A stretch of 64,000 bases of DNA from CAISKJ01 sp046351555 (GTDB lineage: Bacteria > Myxococcota_A > Polyangia > Polyangiales > Ga0077539). The notes under the pieces are model-generated. The model was not told where the DNA came from. It searched no databases and saw only the letters and a program-made list of their open reading frames with translations. Both the position numbers and the translations under genes were made by a program. Location of the stretch: NCBI GenBank assembly GCA_046351555.1, contig JAXLYI010000013.1:62001-126000 (forward strand). Direction: 5' to 3'. Shown one piece after another: positions 1 to 8,846 of this stretch. The first letter of the stretch is position 1; the number at the start of each line of letters is the position of its first letter.

Positions 1-1536
1 GCGGGCGACGCGCCCGACCGGGTCCTCGCGGAGTTCCCCGATGCGGGGTACCGCACGACGCTCACCGTCGACCGCGCGGGCGAGCTCGCGCTCGTCAACA
101 CGAGCCACGCGATGCACCTCGTCGACCTCCGCGGCGGCGAGGGGTGGCTCTTCGAAGGCTTCGTCGGCGACCGCGCGGGCGTCGTCGGCGGCGCCATCTC
201 CCCCGACGGAACGCTCGCCCTCGCCTCGCGCGCATCGGAGGAGCGCGTCCACCTCTACGACCTCGGCGCGCGCCGCCGCCTGCGCGTGCTGCCCGGCAAC
301 GTGTCCGGCGGCGTCGTCGCGGCGGCCTTCTCACCCGACGGCACGCTCGCCGCCGCCCTCACGCTCTGCGACCGCCGCCTCGTCGTGTGGAGCCTCCCCG
401 ACGGCGACGTCCGCTTCGTGCGCAAGGGCCTCACCGACCTCCCGCCGGCCCTCGCCTTCTCCCCCGACGGCGCGCGCCTCGCCGTCTCCGAGCACGGGCA
501 CAAGCTCGTCGTCCTCGACACCGCCGACGGCGCCGTCGTCGCGCAGACGAAGACCCTCGACGGCTACGCCCTCCGCCTCGCCTTCGCGCGCGACGGTCGC
601 TCGCTCTTCGTCGCCGACGACGCCGAGGTGCACGTCGTCACCTTCGCGGGCGAACGCCCCGCCGTCCCGCGGCCCCCGCCCACCGCGCCCGGCGCCTTCG
701 AATCGCTCGTGGCGGGCAGCGATTTCACGTACCACACGGGCGGCTGCGTCGACGCCCGCGGCGACGCGTGGATCGTCGGGCAGAACGGCGACGTCCGCTC
801 CTCGGCCGACGGCGGCCTCACGTGGCGGCGCGTCCCGCTCGGCAAGCGGCCGTACCTCCACGGCGCGTGTCAGGCCGCCGACGGCCCGCTCCACGTCTAC
901 GGCCAGGGCGTGATCGCGACCGTGCGCGACGGCGCGGTCACCCTCGACGCGCTCAAGGGGAAGCCCCACGTCATCGCGATGGCCTCGTCGCCGAGGGCCA
1001 CCGTGGCCGCGAGCTACGACAAGCTCTTCCGCCGCGCGCCCGGCGACGCCGCGTGGGAGAGGCTCGACCCGCCCACGCTCCGGGGCGGCTGGCACCACGC
1101 GCTCGCGGCCGACGACGAGGGGTCGTTCTTCCTCGCGAGCGGGTCGTTCGACGAGGGCTTCGTCGCGCGCGCCGACGCGCGCGGCGAGGGGTGGGCGCGG
1201 GTGCTCACCGACGCGGGCGCGTGCTGGTGCGTGGCCTGCGACGGGGCGCGCGTGTTCGTCGGGGCCGACGGCGGCGCGGTGCTTCGAAGCGACGACCGCG
1301 GCGCGACGTGGCGGCGACTCGCGGCGACCGGCGCGACGGAGCCCGCGACCTCCCTCGTCGCGCGCGGCGAGGTGGTGTTCGCGGCCTTCGGGGACGGCAC
1401 CGTGCGCCGCAGCGACGACGGCGGCGGGCGGTGGTCGCTCGCGCTCGAAGCCGACACGCAGAAGCTCCTCTGGACGCCGGGCGGGCGGGTGCTCGCCGTC
1501 GGCGACGGCGCGCTCTACGGCTGCGTCGCGCCGTGA
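1..1536 (+). CDS. WD40-like / Asp-box beta-propeller protein, 5' end outside window
   Basis: The reading frame is open from base 1, so the start codon lies upstream. The first half holds WD40/YVTN-like blades (recurring SPDG motifs followed by LA or LAA, for example near bases 200, 330 and 465). The second half holds Asp-box/BNR-like motifs of the form S-x-D-x-G-x-x-W (SSADGGLTW, RSDDRGATW, RSDDGGGRW). Such folds are protein or ligand scaffolds rather than a specific enzyme; function is unknown. It converges on the ferritin-like gene with only 4 bases between the stops, so no separate terminator is visible. At least 511 residues are in the window. Confidence 0.8.
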   Translation, partial: AGDAPDRVLAEFPDAGYRTTLTVDRAGELALVNTSHAMHLVDLRGGEGWLFEGFVGDRAGVVGGAISPDGTLALASRASEERVHLYDLGARRRLRVLPGNVSGGVVAAAFSPDGTLAAALTLCDRRLVVWSLPDGDVRFVRKGLTDLPPALAFSPDGARLAVSEHGHKLVVLDTADGAVVAQTKTLDGYALRLAFARDGRSLFVADDAEVHVVTFAGERPAVPRPPPTAPGAFESLVAGSDFTYHTGGCVDARGDAWIVGQNGDVRSSADGGLTWRRVPLGKRPYLHGACQAADGPLHVYGQGVIATVRDGAVTLDALKGKPHVIAMASSPRATVAASYDKLFRRAPGDAAWERLDPPTLRGGWHHALAADDEGSFFLASGSFDEGFVARADARGEGWARVLTDAGACWCVACDGARVFVGADGGAVLRSDDRGATWRRLAATGATEPATSLVARGEVVFAAFGDGTVRRSDDGGGRWSLALEADTQKLLWTPGGRVLAVGDGALYGCVAP

Positions 1537-1540
1537 CCCG

Positions 1541-2392
1541 TCAGCGCGCCTCGTGGCGCAGCGCCCAGGCCTCGTACGCGGGGACGCCCAGCGCCGCGAG
1601 GCCCGGCAGGATCACCGCGTCGAGGCGCCCGTACCACGCGCGGGCGTAGCGGGCGGGGTCGATCACGCCGTGCGACGCGCCGGCGTACGAGTCCGCGTCG
1701 GGAGGCTCCTCGGGGAGCGCCGCCCCGTCGGGCCGGCGCGAGCGGCCGTGCACGCCCTCGTAGTGGGCGAAGGCGAACGCGAGGTCGACGCCGAGCCACT
1801 CGCGCTCGTCGTCGCTGAGCGCGGGGAACACCGTCCGCGCGAGCGCCCAGCCGAAGCGGTCGTGGAGCGACTCGTCGCGCACGAGCGCGTCCACCACCGC
1901 GGCCACGCACGGGTCGGTGGCCTCGCGGGCGAGCGCCTGGAGCAGCCCCACGCTCGCCGCCTCGCCGACGCAGAACATCGACGCCGTCCACCGCGCGACG
2001 AAGAGCCGCGCGGAGAGCGACGGGTCGGCGAGGCGGAGGTCTTCGTCGTCGACGGTGGCGTCGTCGCGGCCCCCGAGCGCCTCCGCGAGCCGCGCGCAGT
2101 GCTCGGTGTGGCGGGCCTCGTCGGCGATGAGGCGCGAGGCCGCGCAGCTCACCTCCAGCGGGAGCCCCGCCTCGGGCATCCGCGCGAGCAGCTCGGAGAA
2201 CACCACCATCGACCGGTACTCCGCCGCCGCGCGCGCCGACCACGCCGCGCGCAACCGTTCGCGCGTCGCGTCGTCGAGCCCGTCGGTGCGCAGCGCGCCC
2301 CACGGGACCGCCGCGCGCCCGCCGTCCACCGCGCGGCGGTGGAGCGCGCGGAAGAGCTTCTCCTCCGTGCCGAGCGCGACCGGGCGCGCCAT
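1541..2392 (-). CDS. ferritin-like di-iron domain protein
   Basis: 283 residues, mainly helical. Metal ligands are laid out as in the ferritin/ribonucleotide-reductase-R2 superfamily: Glu58, then E92-A-R-H95, Glu144, then E174-S-L-H177, i.e. E...ExxH...E...ExxH over four helices. Members of this fold are oxygen-dependent oxidases, oxygenases or iron-handling proteins; the sequence alone does not say which. The start ATG lies 3 bases from the stop of the upstream proline-rich lipoprotein gene (2396-2803), so the two are probably co-transcribed. No signal peptide is seen, so it is likely cytoplasmic. Confidence 0.8.
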   Translation of the reverse strand: MARPVALGTEEKLFRALHRRAVDGGRAAVPWGALRTDGLDDATRERLRAAWSARAAAEYRSMVVFSELLARMPEAGLPLEVSCAASRLIADEARHTEHCARLAEALGGRDDATVDDEDLRLADPSLSARLFVARWTASMFCVGEAASVGLLQALAREATDPCVAAVVDALVRDESLHDRFGWALARTVFPALSDDEREWLGVDLAFAFAHYEGVHGRSRRPDGAALPEEPPDADSYAGASHGVIDPARYARAWYGRLDAVILPGLAALGVPAYEAWALRHEAR

Positions 2393-2395
2393 CGA

Positions 2396-2803
2396 TCAGC
2401 CGTTGCCCGGCGGGACGCGGCGCGGCGGGCGGTTGATGGTGGGCCGCGTCGGGATGGGCGGGCGGTTGATGGTCGGCATCGGCGGGTTGAGGAGGCCCTG
2501 GTTCGGCACCGCGGCGTCGGGCTCGGTCGCCACGACGTTGTTCGCGGCGTCGAGCGGCGCGGCATCGGGCGCGGGCGGCGGCGCGGCGTCGGGCGTCGGG
2601 GTCGGCGGGTTGTTGATGGTCGGCGGGACGGGGTAGTTGATGGGGGGCTGCCGGACGGGGACGTTCACCGCGGGCTGCTGGCGCTCGCAGCCCTCCGCGC
2701 CGACGGCGGCGACCGCGACCGCGGAGAGCGCCGCGAGCCTCGCCCGCATCCGCTGGAGCCGCGCCTCGTCGACAGTCCCCGCAGGCTTCACATCGCGCTT
2801 CAT
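2396..2803 (-). CDS. small proline-rich putative lipoprotein
   Basis: 135 residues. An Arg-rich N-terminus is followed by an Ala/Val hydrophobic stretch ending in VGAEGC, a plausible lipobox around residue 39. The rest is low complexity: repeated PPI/PTIN and RPTINRPP units and a PDA-rich middle. No catalytic domain is visible. The chosen ATG (MKRDVK) is the first one with a normal N-terminus; a longer open frame upstream runs antisense through the hydrolase gene and is not credible. Probably a surface or periplasmic linker protein. It is divergent from the hydrolase gene across an 84-base gap that must hold both promoters. Confidence 0.6.
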   Translation of the reverse strand: MKRDVKPAGTVDEARLQRMRARLAALSAVAVAAVGAEGCERQQPAVNVPVRQPPINYPVPPTINNPPTPTPDAAPPPAPDAAPLDAANNVVATEPDAAVPNQGLLNPPMPTINRPPIPTRPTINRPPRRVPPGNG

Positions 2804-2887
2804 GAACGCTGACGGTACCGCGGGCGCGCCGCGCGTGTCATGCGCCAACGTCCCCCGCGGGCGGGCGCTTCTGGTACACCCGCCGGC

Positions 2888-3754
2888 ATGAAGACCCCCC
2901 TCGGCGCGCTCGCGCTCACGGCCCTCCTCTCGACCTTCGGCTGCGCCACCTCGCGCGCGGGCGCCGACGACGCCCACACCGCCGCGATGGCCCGCGAGCA
3001 CGCGAACGACTCCGCCCGCGCCAACGCCTCCGCGCAGGAGCCGCGGCAACCCGTGACCGCCGAGGACGTCGCCTACGGCGAGCTCGACGGCGCCCCGCTG
3101 CGCGGCTACCTCGCGCGGCCCGCGGCGTCGTCGGGGCCGCTGCCTGCGCTGGTGGTGATCCACGAGTGGTGGGGGCTCAACGACAACGTGCGGATGATGA
3201 CGCGGCGCCTCGCCGGCGAAGGCTACCTCGCGCTCGCGGTCGACCTCTACGGCGGCCAGTCGGCGTCGACGCCCGAGGCGGCGCGCGCGCTGATGCAGTC
3301 CGCGACCGCGGCGCCCGAACGGGGCGTGGCCAATCTCCGCGCGGCGGCGACCTTCCTCCGCGACGGGCGCCACGCGCCGAGGATGGGCGTGGTGGGCTGG
3401 TGCTTCGGCGGGGGCTGGTCGCTCCAGGCGGCGCTCGCCCTCCCCGCGCAGGTCGACGCGGCGGTGATGTACTACGGCCGTGTGGAGGCCGACCCCGCGC
3501 GCCTCGCCGCGCTCGACGCACCGCTGCTCGGGCTCTTCGGCGGCGCGGACACGGGCATCCCGGTGGAGGGCGTCCGGCAGATGGAGTCCGCGCTGCGGGG
3601 CCTCGGGCGCGACGTCACCATCCAGGTGTACGAGGGCGCGGGCCACGCCTTCGCCAACCCGAGCGGCGAGCGCTACCAGCCCGCCGCGGCGGACGACGCG
3701 TGGCGGCGCACGGTGGACTTCTTCGCGCGCCACCTGCGGCCCGCGGGGGTGTGA
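2888..3754 (+). CDS. dienelactone hydrolase family protein, lipoprotein
   Basis: 288 residues. Signal peptide with lipobox-like LSTFGC19, an Ala/Asn-rich linker to about residue 55, then an alpha/beta-hydrolase domain of the dienelactone hydrolase family. The catalytic triad is visible: nucleophile Cys172 in GWCFGG, Asp221 in GGAD, His253 in GAGHAF. IHEWWGLN near residue 91 is the family's N-terminal signature. The family cleaves ester or lactone bonds such as dienelactone; the true substrate here is unknown, and membrane anchoring outside the cytoplasm argues against the classic aromatic-degradation role. The ATG at 2888 is chosen because it begins the signal peptide. Ends 1 base before the convergent acyl-CoA dehydrogenase stop. 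Confidence 0.85.
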   Translation: MKTPLGALALTALLSTFGCATSRAGADDAHTAAMAREHANDSARANASAQEPRQPVTAEDVAYGELDGAPLRGYLARPAASSGPLPALVVIHEWWGLNDNVRMMTRRLAGEGYLALAVDLYGGQSASTPEAARALMQSATAAPERGVANLRAAATFLRDGRHAPRMGVVGWCFGGGWSLQAALALPAQVDAAVMYYGRVEADPARLAALDAPLLGLFGGADTGIPVEGVRQMESALRGLGRDVTIQVYEGAGHAFANPSGERYQPAAADDAWRRTVDFFARHLRPAGV

Positions 3755-3755
3755 G

Positions 3756-5000
3756 CTACGCGAGGAGCGAGCGGGCGATCTGCGACACCTGGATCTCGTC
3801 GGTGCCGCCGTAGATCTGGAGCACCTTCGCGTCGCGGCAGAGCTGCTCGACCTGGTACTCCATCATGTAGCCGTTGCCGCCGAAGAGCTGGACGGCCTCG
3901 AGCGTCACCTCCATCGTGGCCTGCGCGCTGTAGAGCTTGCAGGCGGAGGCCTCCGCGAGGGTCATCGCGCGCCCTTCGGCGGCCAGCTCGATCTGGCGGA
4001 AGAGGAGGTTCTGGATGTTCATCCGGGCGACCTCCATCTTGGCGAGCTTGAGCTGGATGAGCTGGAAGTCGCCGATGGGCCGGCCGAACTGGACGCGCGT
4101 CTTCGCGTGCTCGGTGCAGAGCGTCAGGCACTGCTCGACGATGCCGAGCGCCATCGCGGCGACGAGGGTGCGCTCGGAGAGGAAGGTCTCCTTGGCGCCC
4201 TCGCGCGCGGCGGCGGTCTCGGTCTCGCCGATGAGCCGGTCGCGGCCCACGCGCACGTCCTCGAGGAAGAGCTCGCCCGTCGGCGACGCGTGCTGCCCCA
4301 TCTTGCGCAGGGGCTTGCTCTGCACGAGGCCGGGCGTCCCCTTGTCGAGGATGAAGCTCACCACCTTGCGGTCGCGCGGGTCGTTGCCCTCGTCGAGCTT
4401 GCAGATGAAGATGATCGTGTCGGCGTAGGGGCCGTTGGTGATGAAGGTCTTGCTGCCGTTGAGCACGTAGTCGTCGCCGTCGCGGCGCGCGGTCGAGCGC
4501 ATCGAGCCGAAGGCGTCGGAGCCCGACGAGGGCTCGGTGATCGCCCACGCGCCCACCTTGTCGAGCGTGAGCAGGTCGAGGGCCCAGCGCTCGATCTGGC
4601 GCGACGTGCCGCGCGAGGTGATCGCGCTCGCCGCGAGGCCCGCGCTCACGCCGAGCGCCGTGATGAGCCCCGGGCAGTAGCGCGAGAACTCGATCACCGG
4701 GATCATCCGCATCGCGAGCTCGCTGCCCGCGTCGGGGTTGGGGCCCTCGCGCTTCGGTCGCGACGCCGGGGCCTCGCCGCGCGCGGCGGCCTCCTCGCGA
4801 CGACGGGCACGGGCGAGGTCGGCCTCGCCGCGGGCGCGGTTCATGTCCGCGACGCCGAAGGTGGCGAAGAAGCTTCGGAGGATGTCGTAGGGGAGCGTCT
4901 CCTCGCGGTCGAGGGCCTCGCGCTTCGGCTTCACCTCGGCCTCGACGAAGCGGCGGACGGCGTCGCGGACGGCGAGGTGGGTCTCGTTCCATTCGATCAT
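3756..5000 (-). CDS. acyl-CoA dehydrogenase family protein with Arg-rich insertion
   Basis: 414 residues. Full FAD-dependent acyl-CoA dehydrogenase: N-terminal helices, flavin-binding segment (ITEPSSGSDA, LNGSKTFITNG), and C-terminal helical domain ending IYGGTDEIQ. The usual medium-chain catalytic Glu in that last motif is Gly here; Glu in LSERTL, at the position used by isovaleryl-CoA-type enzymes, is the likely base. Residues about 45-85 hold a charged low-complexity insertion rich in Arg, Ala and Glu that family members normally lack. It oxidises acyl-CoA to 2-enoyl-CoA and passes electrons to ETF; chain-length specificity cannot be read. The ATG at 5000 (MIEWNET) matches the family's N-terminus; upstream codons look non-coding. 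Confidence 0.9.
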   Translation of the reverse strand: MIEWNETHLAVRDAVRRFVEAEVKPKREALDREETLPYDILRSFFATFGVADMNRARGEADLARARRREEAAARGEAPASRPKREGPNPDAGSELAMRMIPVIEFSRYCPGLITALGVSAGLAASAITSRGTSRQIERWALDLLTLDKVGAWAITEPSSGSDAFGSMRSTARRDGDDYVLNGSKTFITNGPYADTIIFICKLDEGNDPRDRKVVSFILDKGTPGLVQSKPLRKMGQHASPTGELFLEDVRVGRDRLIGETETAAAREGAKETFLSERTLVAAMALGIVEQCLTLCTEHAKTRVQFGRPIGDFQLIQLKLAKMEVARMNIQNLLFRQIELAAEGRAMTLAEASACKLYSAQATMEVTLEAVQLFGGNGYMMEYQVEQLCRDAKVLQIYGGTDEIQVSQIARSLLA

Positions 5001-5215
5001 GGCGCCGGACGCTATCGCCGGAGACGTCCCCGACACAAGCGCCGCGGCGGGTTGCGCCGGCCGCCGCGCGAACGCCCGCGCGGGTTGTGTGGCCCCCCGC
5101 GCAAGGCAACCCGTGCGCGTCAAAAACACCTGGAATCGTGCTGTTTCCGCGGTGGCCGCGCGCTTGCTCAGGGGGCCCCCGCGGGCGCCGCTCACCACTG
5201 CCCGCCGGAGCCACC

Positions 5216-6832
5216 ATGAACACCACGTCCCCCCGCGTTCTCCCCGCCGCCCTCGCCCTCGCCGCCCTGTCGGGCTGCGGCGGCGACCCGTCGCTCGACC
5301 CGCCCGCCGCGCAGGGCGGGGCGCCGGCGATCACCTACGAGCAGTTCGTCGCGCGCAGCGTCGAGCGGCTGCCGGGCGGGGCGTACCGCGTCGAGCGCGA
5401 CATCGTCGTCTCCACCGAGGCCGCCGTCCGCGCGTACTACGACGCCGCGATGACGCCGCCCGGCGCGCTGATCATCAACCGCGTCGGTCCGGCCTACTCG
5501 CTCGACGACAAGTGGGGCGCCGACGACCGCTGGGCGCTCACCTACTGCGTGTCCAACGCCTTCGGGGCCAACCGCCCGCGCGTCATCGCCGCGCTCCAGC
5601 GCGCGATGCAGGCGTGGGAGGCCGCGGCGGACGTCCGCTTCGTCCACCTCACCGACCAGGACGCGACGTGCTCGCAGTTCAACACCAACGTGAAGTTCGA
5701 CGTGAGCCGGGCGGCCGACGACTGGGCCGACGGCATCGCGTCGATGGGCTTCCCGTCGACCGCGCGCAGCGACCGGCGCTTCATGCTGCGCTGGTCGGCC
5801 ACGGACACGTACACCGACGAGTTCCTGACGGCGGTGGCGATGCACGAGCTCGGGCACGGGCTCGGCTTCCGCCACGAGCACACCCGCAGCGCGCCCGCCG
5901 GGAGCGACTGCCGCGAGTCGAGCGACTGGCGCGCGCTCACGCCCTACGACTCCCTCAGCGTGATGCACTACCCCTTCTGCCCCGGCTGGAGCGACCCGAG
6001 CTGGCAGTGGAACTTCCTCACCCAGTGGGACATCGAGGGCGCGCAGTCGGTGTACGGCGCCCCCACCAACGTGCTCAACGGCCAGGGCGGCGCCCTCTAC
6101 GCGCGCCGCCGCAGCACCGGCGAGCTCTTCCGCAAGACCAACGGCCTGTGGGTGAAGATCGGCGACGCGGGCCAGGGCTTCGTCACCGTCGGCGACACGC
6201 TCTACGGCCAGCGCCCCGGCCGCGGCGAGCCCGTCCGCTACAACAGCGGCCAGAGCTGGACCATCATCGGCGGCCCCGCGGGCCAGATCTTCAACTGCGG
6301 CGGCGCCCTCTGCGCCACCGACCCCAACAACGGCAACGTCGCCCGGTACAGCGGCGCGGGCTCGTCGTGGACGGTCATCGGCGGCCCCGGCTCGCGCTTC
6401 GCCGCGACGAGCGCGAACGCCCTCTTCGGCATCACCCCGGCGCAGCACGAGGTCGCCCGGTACAACGGCGCGGGCGCCTCGTGGACGGTCGTCGGCGGCG
6501 GCGCGTCCGAGCTCTTCGGCGGCGGCTCGAGCATGTTCCGCCTCAACACCACGCGCGACGCGATCGAGCGCTACGCGGGCTCCGGCAGCACCTGGACGGT
6601 CATCGGGGGCCCGGGGCGGCAGTTCCTCCCGACGGGCTCCGCGCTCTACGCGCTGTCGCCCACCGCCGGCACCGTCCGCGTCTACGCGACCACGCAGTGG
6701 AACCCCATCGGCGGCGCGGCGGCCCGCCTCTACGGCTCGTACGGGCGCCTCTACGCCACCAACCCCACCGACGAGAGCATCTGGCGCTACGAGCCCGCCA
6801 ACAACACCTGGTACGCCGAGGGCAAGCCCTGA
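5216..6832 (+). CDS. secreted astacin-like (M12A) metalloprotease with propeller-like repeat tail
   Basis: 538 residues. Signal peptide with lipobox-like LAALSGC, short propeptide-like region, then a metzincin domain: zinc motif H210-E-L-G-H214-G-L-G-F-R-H220-E followed by the Met-turn SVMHYP, the astacin signature order. Cys pairs flank the domain. From about residue 290 to the end are five or six repeats of about 40 residues containing SWTVIGG, a Gly-rich turn and LY/LF, like tectonin or other beta-propeller blades. I infer a secreted protease whose repeats bind a surface or carbohydrate target, fitting a predatory soil bacterium. It is divergent from the acyl-CoA dehydrogenase across a 215-base gap in which I see no strong promoter match. 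Confidence 0.87.
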   Translation: MNTTSPRVLPAALALAALSGCGGDPSLDPPAAQGGAPAITYEQFVARSVERLPGGAYRVERDIVVSTEAAVRAYYDAAMTPPGALIINRVGPAYSLDDKWGADDRWALTYCVSNAFGANRPRVIAALQRAMQAWEAAADVRFVHLTDQDATCSQFNTNVKFDVSRAADDWADGIASMGFPSTARSDRRFMLRWSATDTYTDEFLTAVAMHELGHGLGFRHEHTRSAPAGSDCRESSDWRALTPYDSLSVMHYPFCPGWSDPSWQWNFLTQWDIEGAQSVYGAPTNVLNGQGGALYARRRSTGELFRKTNGLWVKIGDAGQGFVTVGDTLYGQRPGRGEPVRYNSGQSWTIIGGPAGQIFNCGGALCATDPNNGNVARYSGAGSSWTVIGGPGSRFAATSANALFGITPAQHEVARYNGAGASWTVVGGGASELFGGGSSMFRLNTTRDAIERYAGSGSTWTVIGGPGRQFLPTGSALYALSPTAGTVRVYATTQWNPIGGAAARLYGSYGRLYATNPTDESIWRYEPANNTWYAEGKP

Positions 6833-6875
6833 CAACGGCGTTGACCCCGCCGCGTGAATCGCGCTTCATCATGCG

Positions 6876-7457
6876 ATGACGCGCACCCTCGCCCTCGTCC
6901 CGCTCCTCCTCGCCTGCGCCTCCACCACCGCGCAGGGCCCGTCCCCCGCCACGCCCGCCACGCCGGCCACGTCGTCGGCCGAGCCCGCCGCGCAGTGCGT
7001 CGGCTCCGTCGCCCCGCCGCCCGCGGGCGCGCGCCCGGTCGACGACCCCGCCCTCCTCGCGAGCGCGATCGGCGCCGACGGCGCGGGGAAGCTCTGCGCG
7101 GGCGCGGTGTACGAGGCGACGCAGCCGATCACCGTGTACCGCGTGTGGCAGCGCGACCGGGCCTACACCGAGATCGGGCGCTGGTGGTCGTTCGAGCGCC
7201 CCGAGGGGCCGCGCGAGGCGTACCGCGAGCGCAACGCCATCTGCACGGAGTGGAGCGCGCTCGACGTCTGGTCGCGCTGCGAGATCCGCGCGGGCGCTCA
7301 CTTCGTGGTGGGCCCCGGGCAGAGCGCGCGCTGCGAGGGCGGCGCGGTGATCGCCCGCTCGGCGACCAACCAGGTGTACATCGACAACGACACGCGGCAG
7401 AGCCGCGTCTTCGTCGAGCACTGCGAGCAGCAGGGCGCGTGGCCGCCCGCGCAGTGA
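6876..7457 (+). CDS. hypothetical Cys-containing lipoprotein
   Basis: 193 residues. Signal peptide with lipobox LLLACAS at residues 11-17, then a Pro/Thr/Ala-rich linker to about residue 40, then a compact domain with six Cys. Its middle reads YRVW...GRWWSFERPEG...NAICTEW...CEIRAGAHFVVGPGQSA, a spacing of R, S and Q residues that recalls ADP-ribosyltransferase-fold toxins, but the similarity is too weak for a functional call. It lies 43 bases after the protease gene on the same strand and could be co-transcribed. Converges on the ExbB/MotA-type gene. Confidence 0.7.
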   Translation: MTRTLALVPLLLACASTTAQGPSPATPATPATSSAEPAAQCVGSVAPPPAGARPVDDPALLASAIGADGAGKLCAGAVYEATQPITVYRVWQRDRAYTEIGRWWSFERPEGPREAYRERNAICTEWSALDVWSRCEIRAGAHFVVGPGQSARCEGGAVIARSATNQVYIDNDTRQSRVFVEHCEQQGAWPPAQ

Positions 7458-7482
7458 CCGGCGATCGGCGCCGGCGCTTCGT

Positions 7483-8151
7483 TCAGCGGTAGGGGTGGCG
7501 CGACGGCAGCACGGCGCGCCGCTCCTGCGCGAGCAACACCACGAGCGCCGCCGCGCGGTCGAAGGCCGCGAGCCGTCGCCGCGTCGGGCCGCGCAGGGCG
7601 AGCGACGCGGCCACCGAGACGACGGCGACGGCGAGCCCGAAGTGCGTGCAGTGGATCGCCTCGGAGAGGCACCCGGCGATCAGCTCCGCCCGGCGCGCGG
7701 GGTCCACCGTCGGGCCGCCGCCATGACCGCCCACACACCCGAAGGGCATGACCATGCCGGTGATGGTCCCGAGGAGGCCGAGGAGCGCCGCAATCTGGCC
7801 TGCGGGGACGAGGTGGTCGACCCGCCCTTCGATGCGCGGGCGCTCGCGCAGCGCGACGCACTCCATCGCGCCGAGCACCTCGGCGTCATCCCCGTCGAGG
7901 CGGGCGATGCCCTCCACCAGCATCCGGCCGAGCGCCGTGGGGGCGCGGAGGCTCCAGGTCACGGCCTCCGCCACGCGCCCCTCGCGCACGAGCGCCGCCA
8001 CGACGCCGAGGAGCGCGTCCTCGTCGACGCCCTCGCGCAGGTGGTACCGAACGCGCCCGACGGCGATGGAGAGGGTCGCGAGGAGGCAGGGGAGGATCGG
8101 CCACATGCCCCAGCCGCCCTCCCGCCAGTACATCGACAGCTCGTGCAGCAT
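7483..8151 (-). CDS. MotA/TolQ/ExbB-family proton channel protein
   Basis: 222 residues. Hydrophobic segments near residues 12-32, 115-137 and 165-185 and the cytoplasmic loop between the first two follow the three-TM layout of ExbB/TolQ/MotA. The segment with AALLGLLGTITGMV carries the family's Gly-Thr-x-x-Gly channel signature. Such proteins form the pentameric proton channel that powers TonB, Tol or flagellar/gliding machinery. No ExbD or TolR partner is adjacent; the nearest ExbD-like gene is about 18 kb away at 25760. The loop between TM2 and TM3 is Gly/His rich, which is unusual. Confidence 0.75.
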   Translation of the reverse strand: MLHELSMYWREGGWGMWPILPCLLATLSIAVGRVRYHLREGVDEDALLGVVAALVREGRVAEAVTWSLRAPTALGRMLVEGIARLDGDDAEVLGAMECVALRERPRIEGRVDHLVPAGQIAALLGLLGTITGMVMPFGCVGGHGGGPTVDPARRAELIAGCLSEAIHCTHFGLAVAVVSVAASLALRGPTRRRLAAFDRAAALVVLLAQERRAVLPSRHPYR

Positions 8152-8318
8152 GACGCTGCGACACGCGGCCTACGGACGAGGTTCCGACCCGCCGCCCGCG
8201 CGGCGCGCGAGTTGTGAAGCGCACCGCGCGATCGGAGCAGGTGCGCGTTCGAGCGCGGCGTCGCCCTGCGCGTTTCTGGGCGGCACACGCGCTGCACCAG
8301 GACGTCGCGGAGGTCATC

Positions 8319-8837
8319 ATGAACAACCGAACGATCCGCTCGCTCTGCGCCACCCTCGTCGCGTCGGCCCTCGCGCTCAACGGCTGCTACGGCGCGCCGC
8401 CCGACGACGACGCCGAGAGCGCCCCGCAGGGCGCCCAGGGCGGGCCCCCCATCGACACCGACCCGTGCGTCTTCCAGGCTGCGCGCCCCGACCTGGCGAT
8501 CGACAGCTTCGCCGTGCAGAACGTCAACGGCTACGCGCGGCTACGCGCCGTGCTCCGCAACCGCGGCTGCGCCGACGCGCCGTACATGCCCTACGCGATC
8601 GTCGTGACGCTGCCGGGCGCGTCGAGCTACGGGGCCACCTGGGCCCCGACGAGCACCTATGCGCTGGAGCCCTACGTGGTCATCCCGCGGGGCCAGGTGC
8701 TCACCTTCGAACTCGACACCGGCTGGACGTACGCCGCGCTGAAGGCGCAGGGCGGCACGTGGCGCGTGGAGGCCGACGGCTTCAACCACGTCGTCGAGCT
8801 CTCCGAGTCGAACAACGTCTCCACCTTCGCCAACTGA
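8319..8837 (+). CDS. putative lipoprotein with CARDB-like domain
   Basis: 172 residues. Signal peptide with lipobox ALNGC22, acidic linker, then one Ig-like domain. The pattern DLAIDSFAVQN...ARLRAVLRNRGCADAP...ITLPG and the closing VVELSESNNV resemble CARDB (cell-adhesion-related bacterial) domains, which end in E-x-x-E-x-N-N. A Cys pair (DPC, RGC) probably forms a disulphide. The start at ATG 8319 is chosen because it begins the signal peptide. Single CARDB-domain lipoproteins are usually surface or periplasmic binding proteins; the partner is unknown. Converges on the next gene with 9 bases between stops. Confidence 0.7.
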   Translation: MNNRTIRSLCATLVASALALNGCYGAPPDDDAESAPQGAQGGPPIDTDPCVFQAARPDLAIDSFAVQNVNGYARLRAVLRNRGCADAPYMPYAIVVTLPGASSYGATWAPTSTYALEPYVVIPRGQVLTFELDTGWTYAALKAQGGTWRVEADGFNHVVELSESNNVSTFAN

Positions 8838-8846
8838 GCGCGGCCC

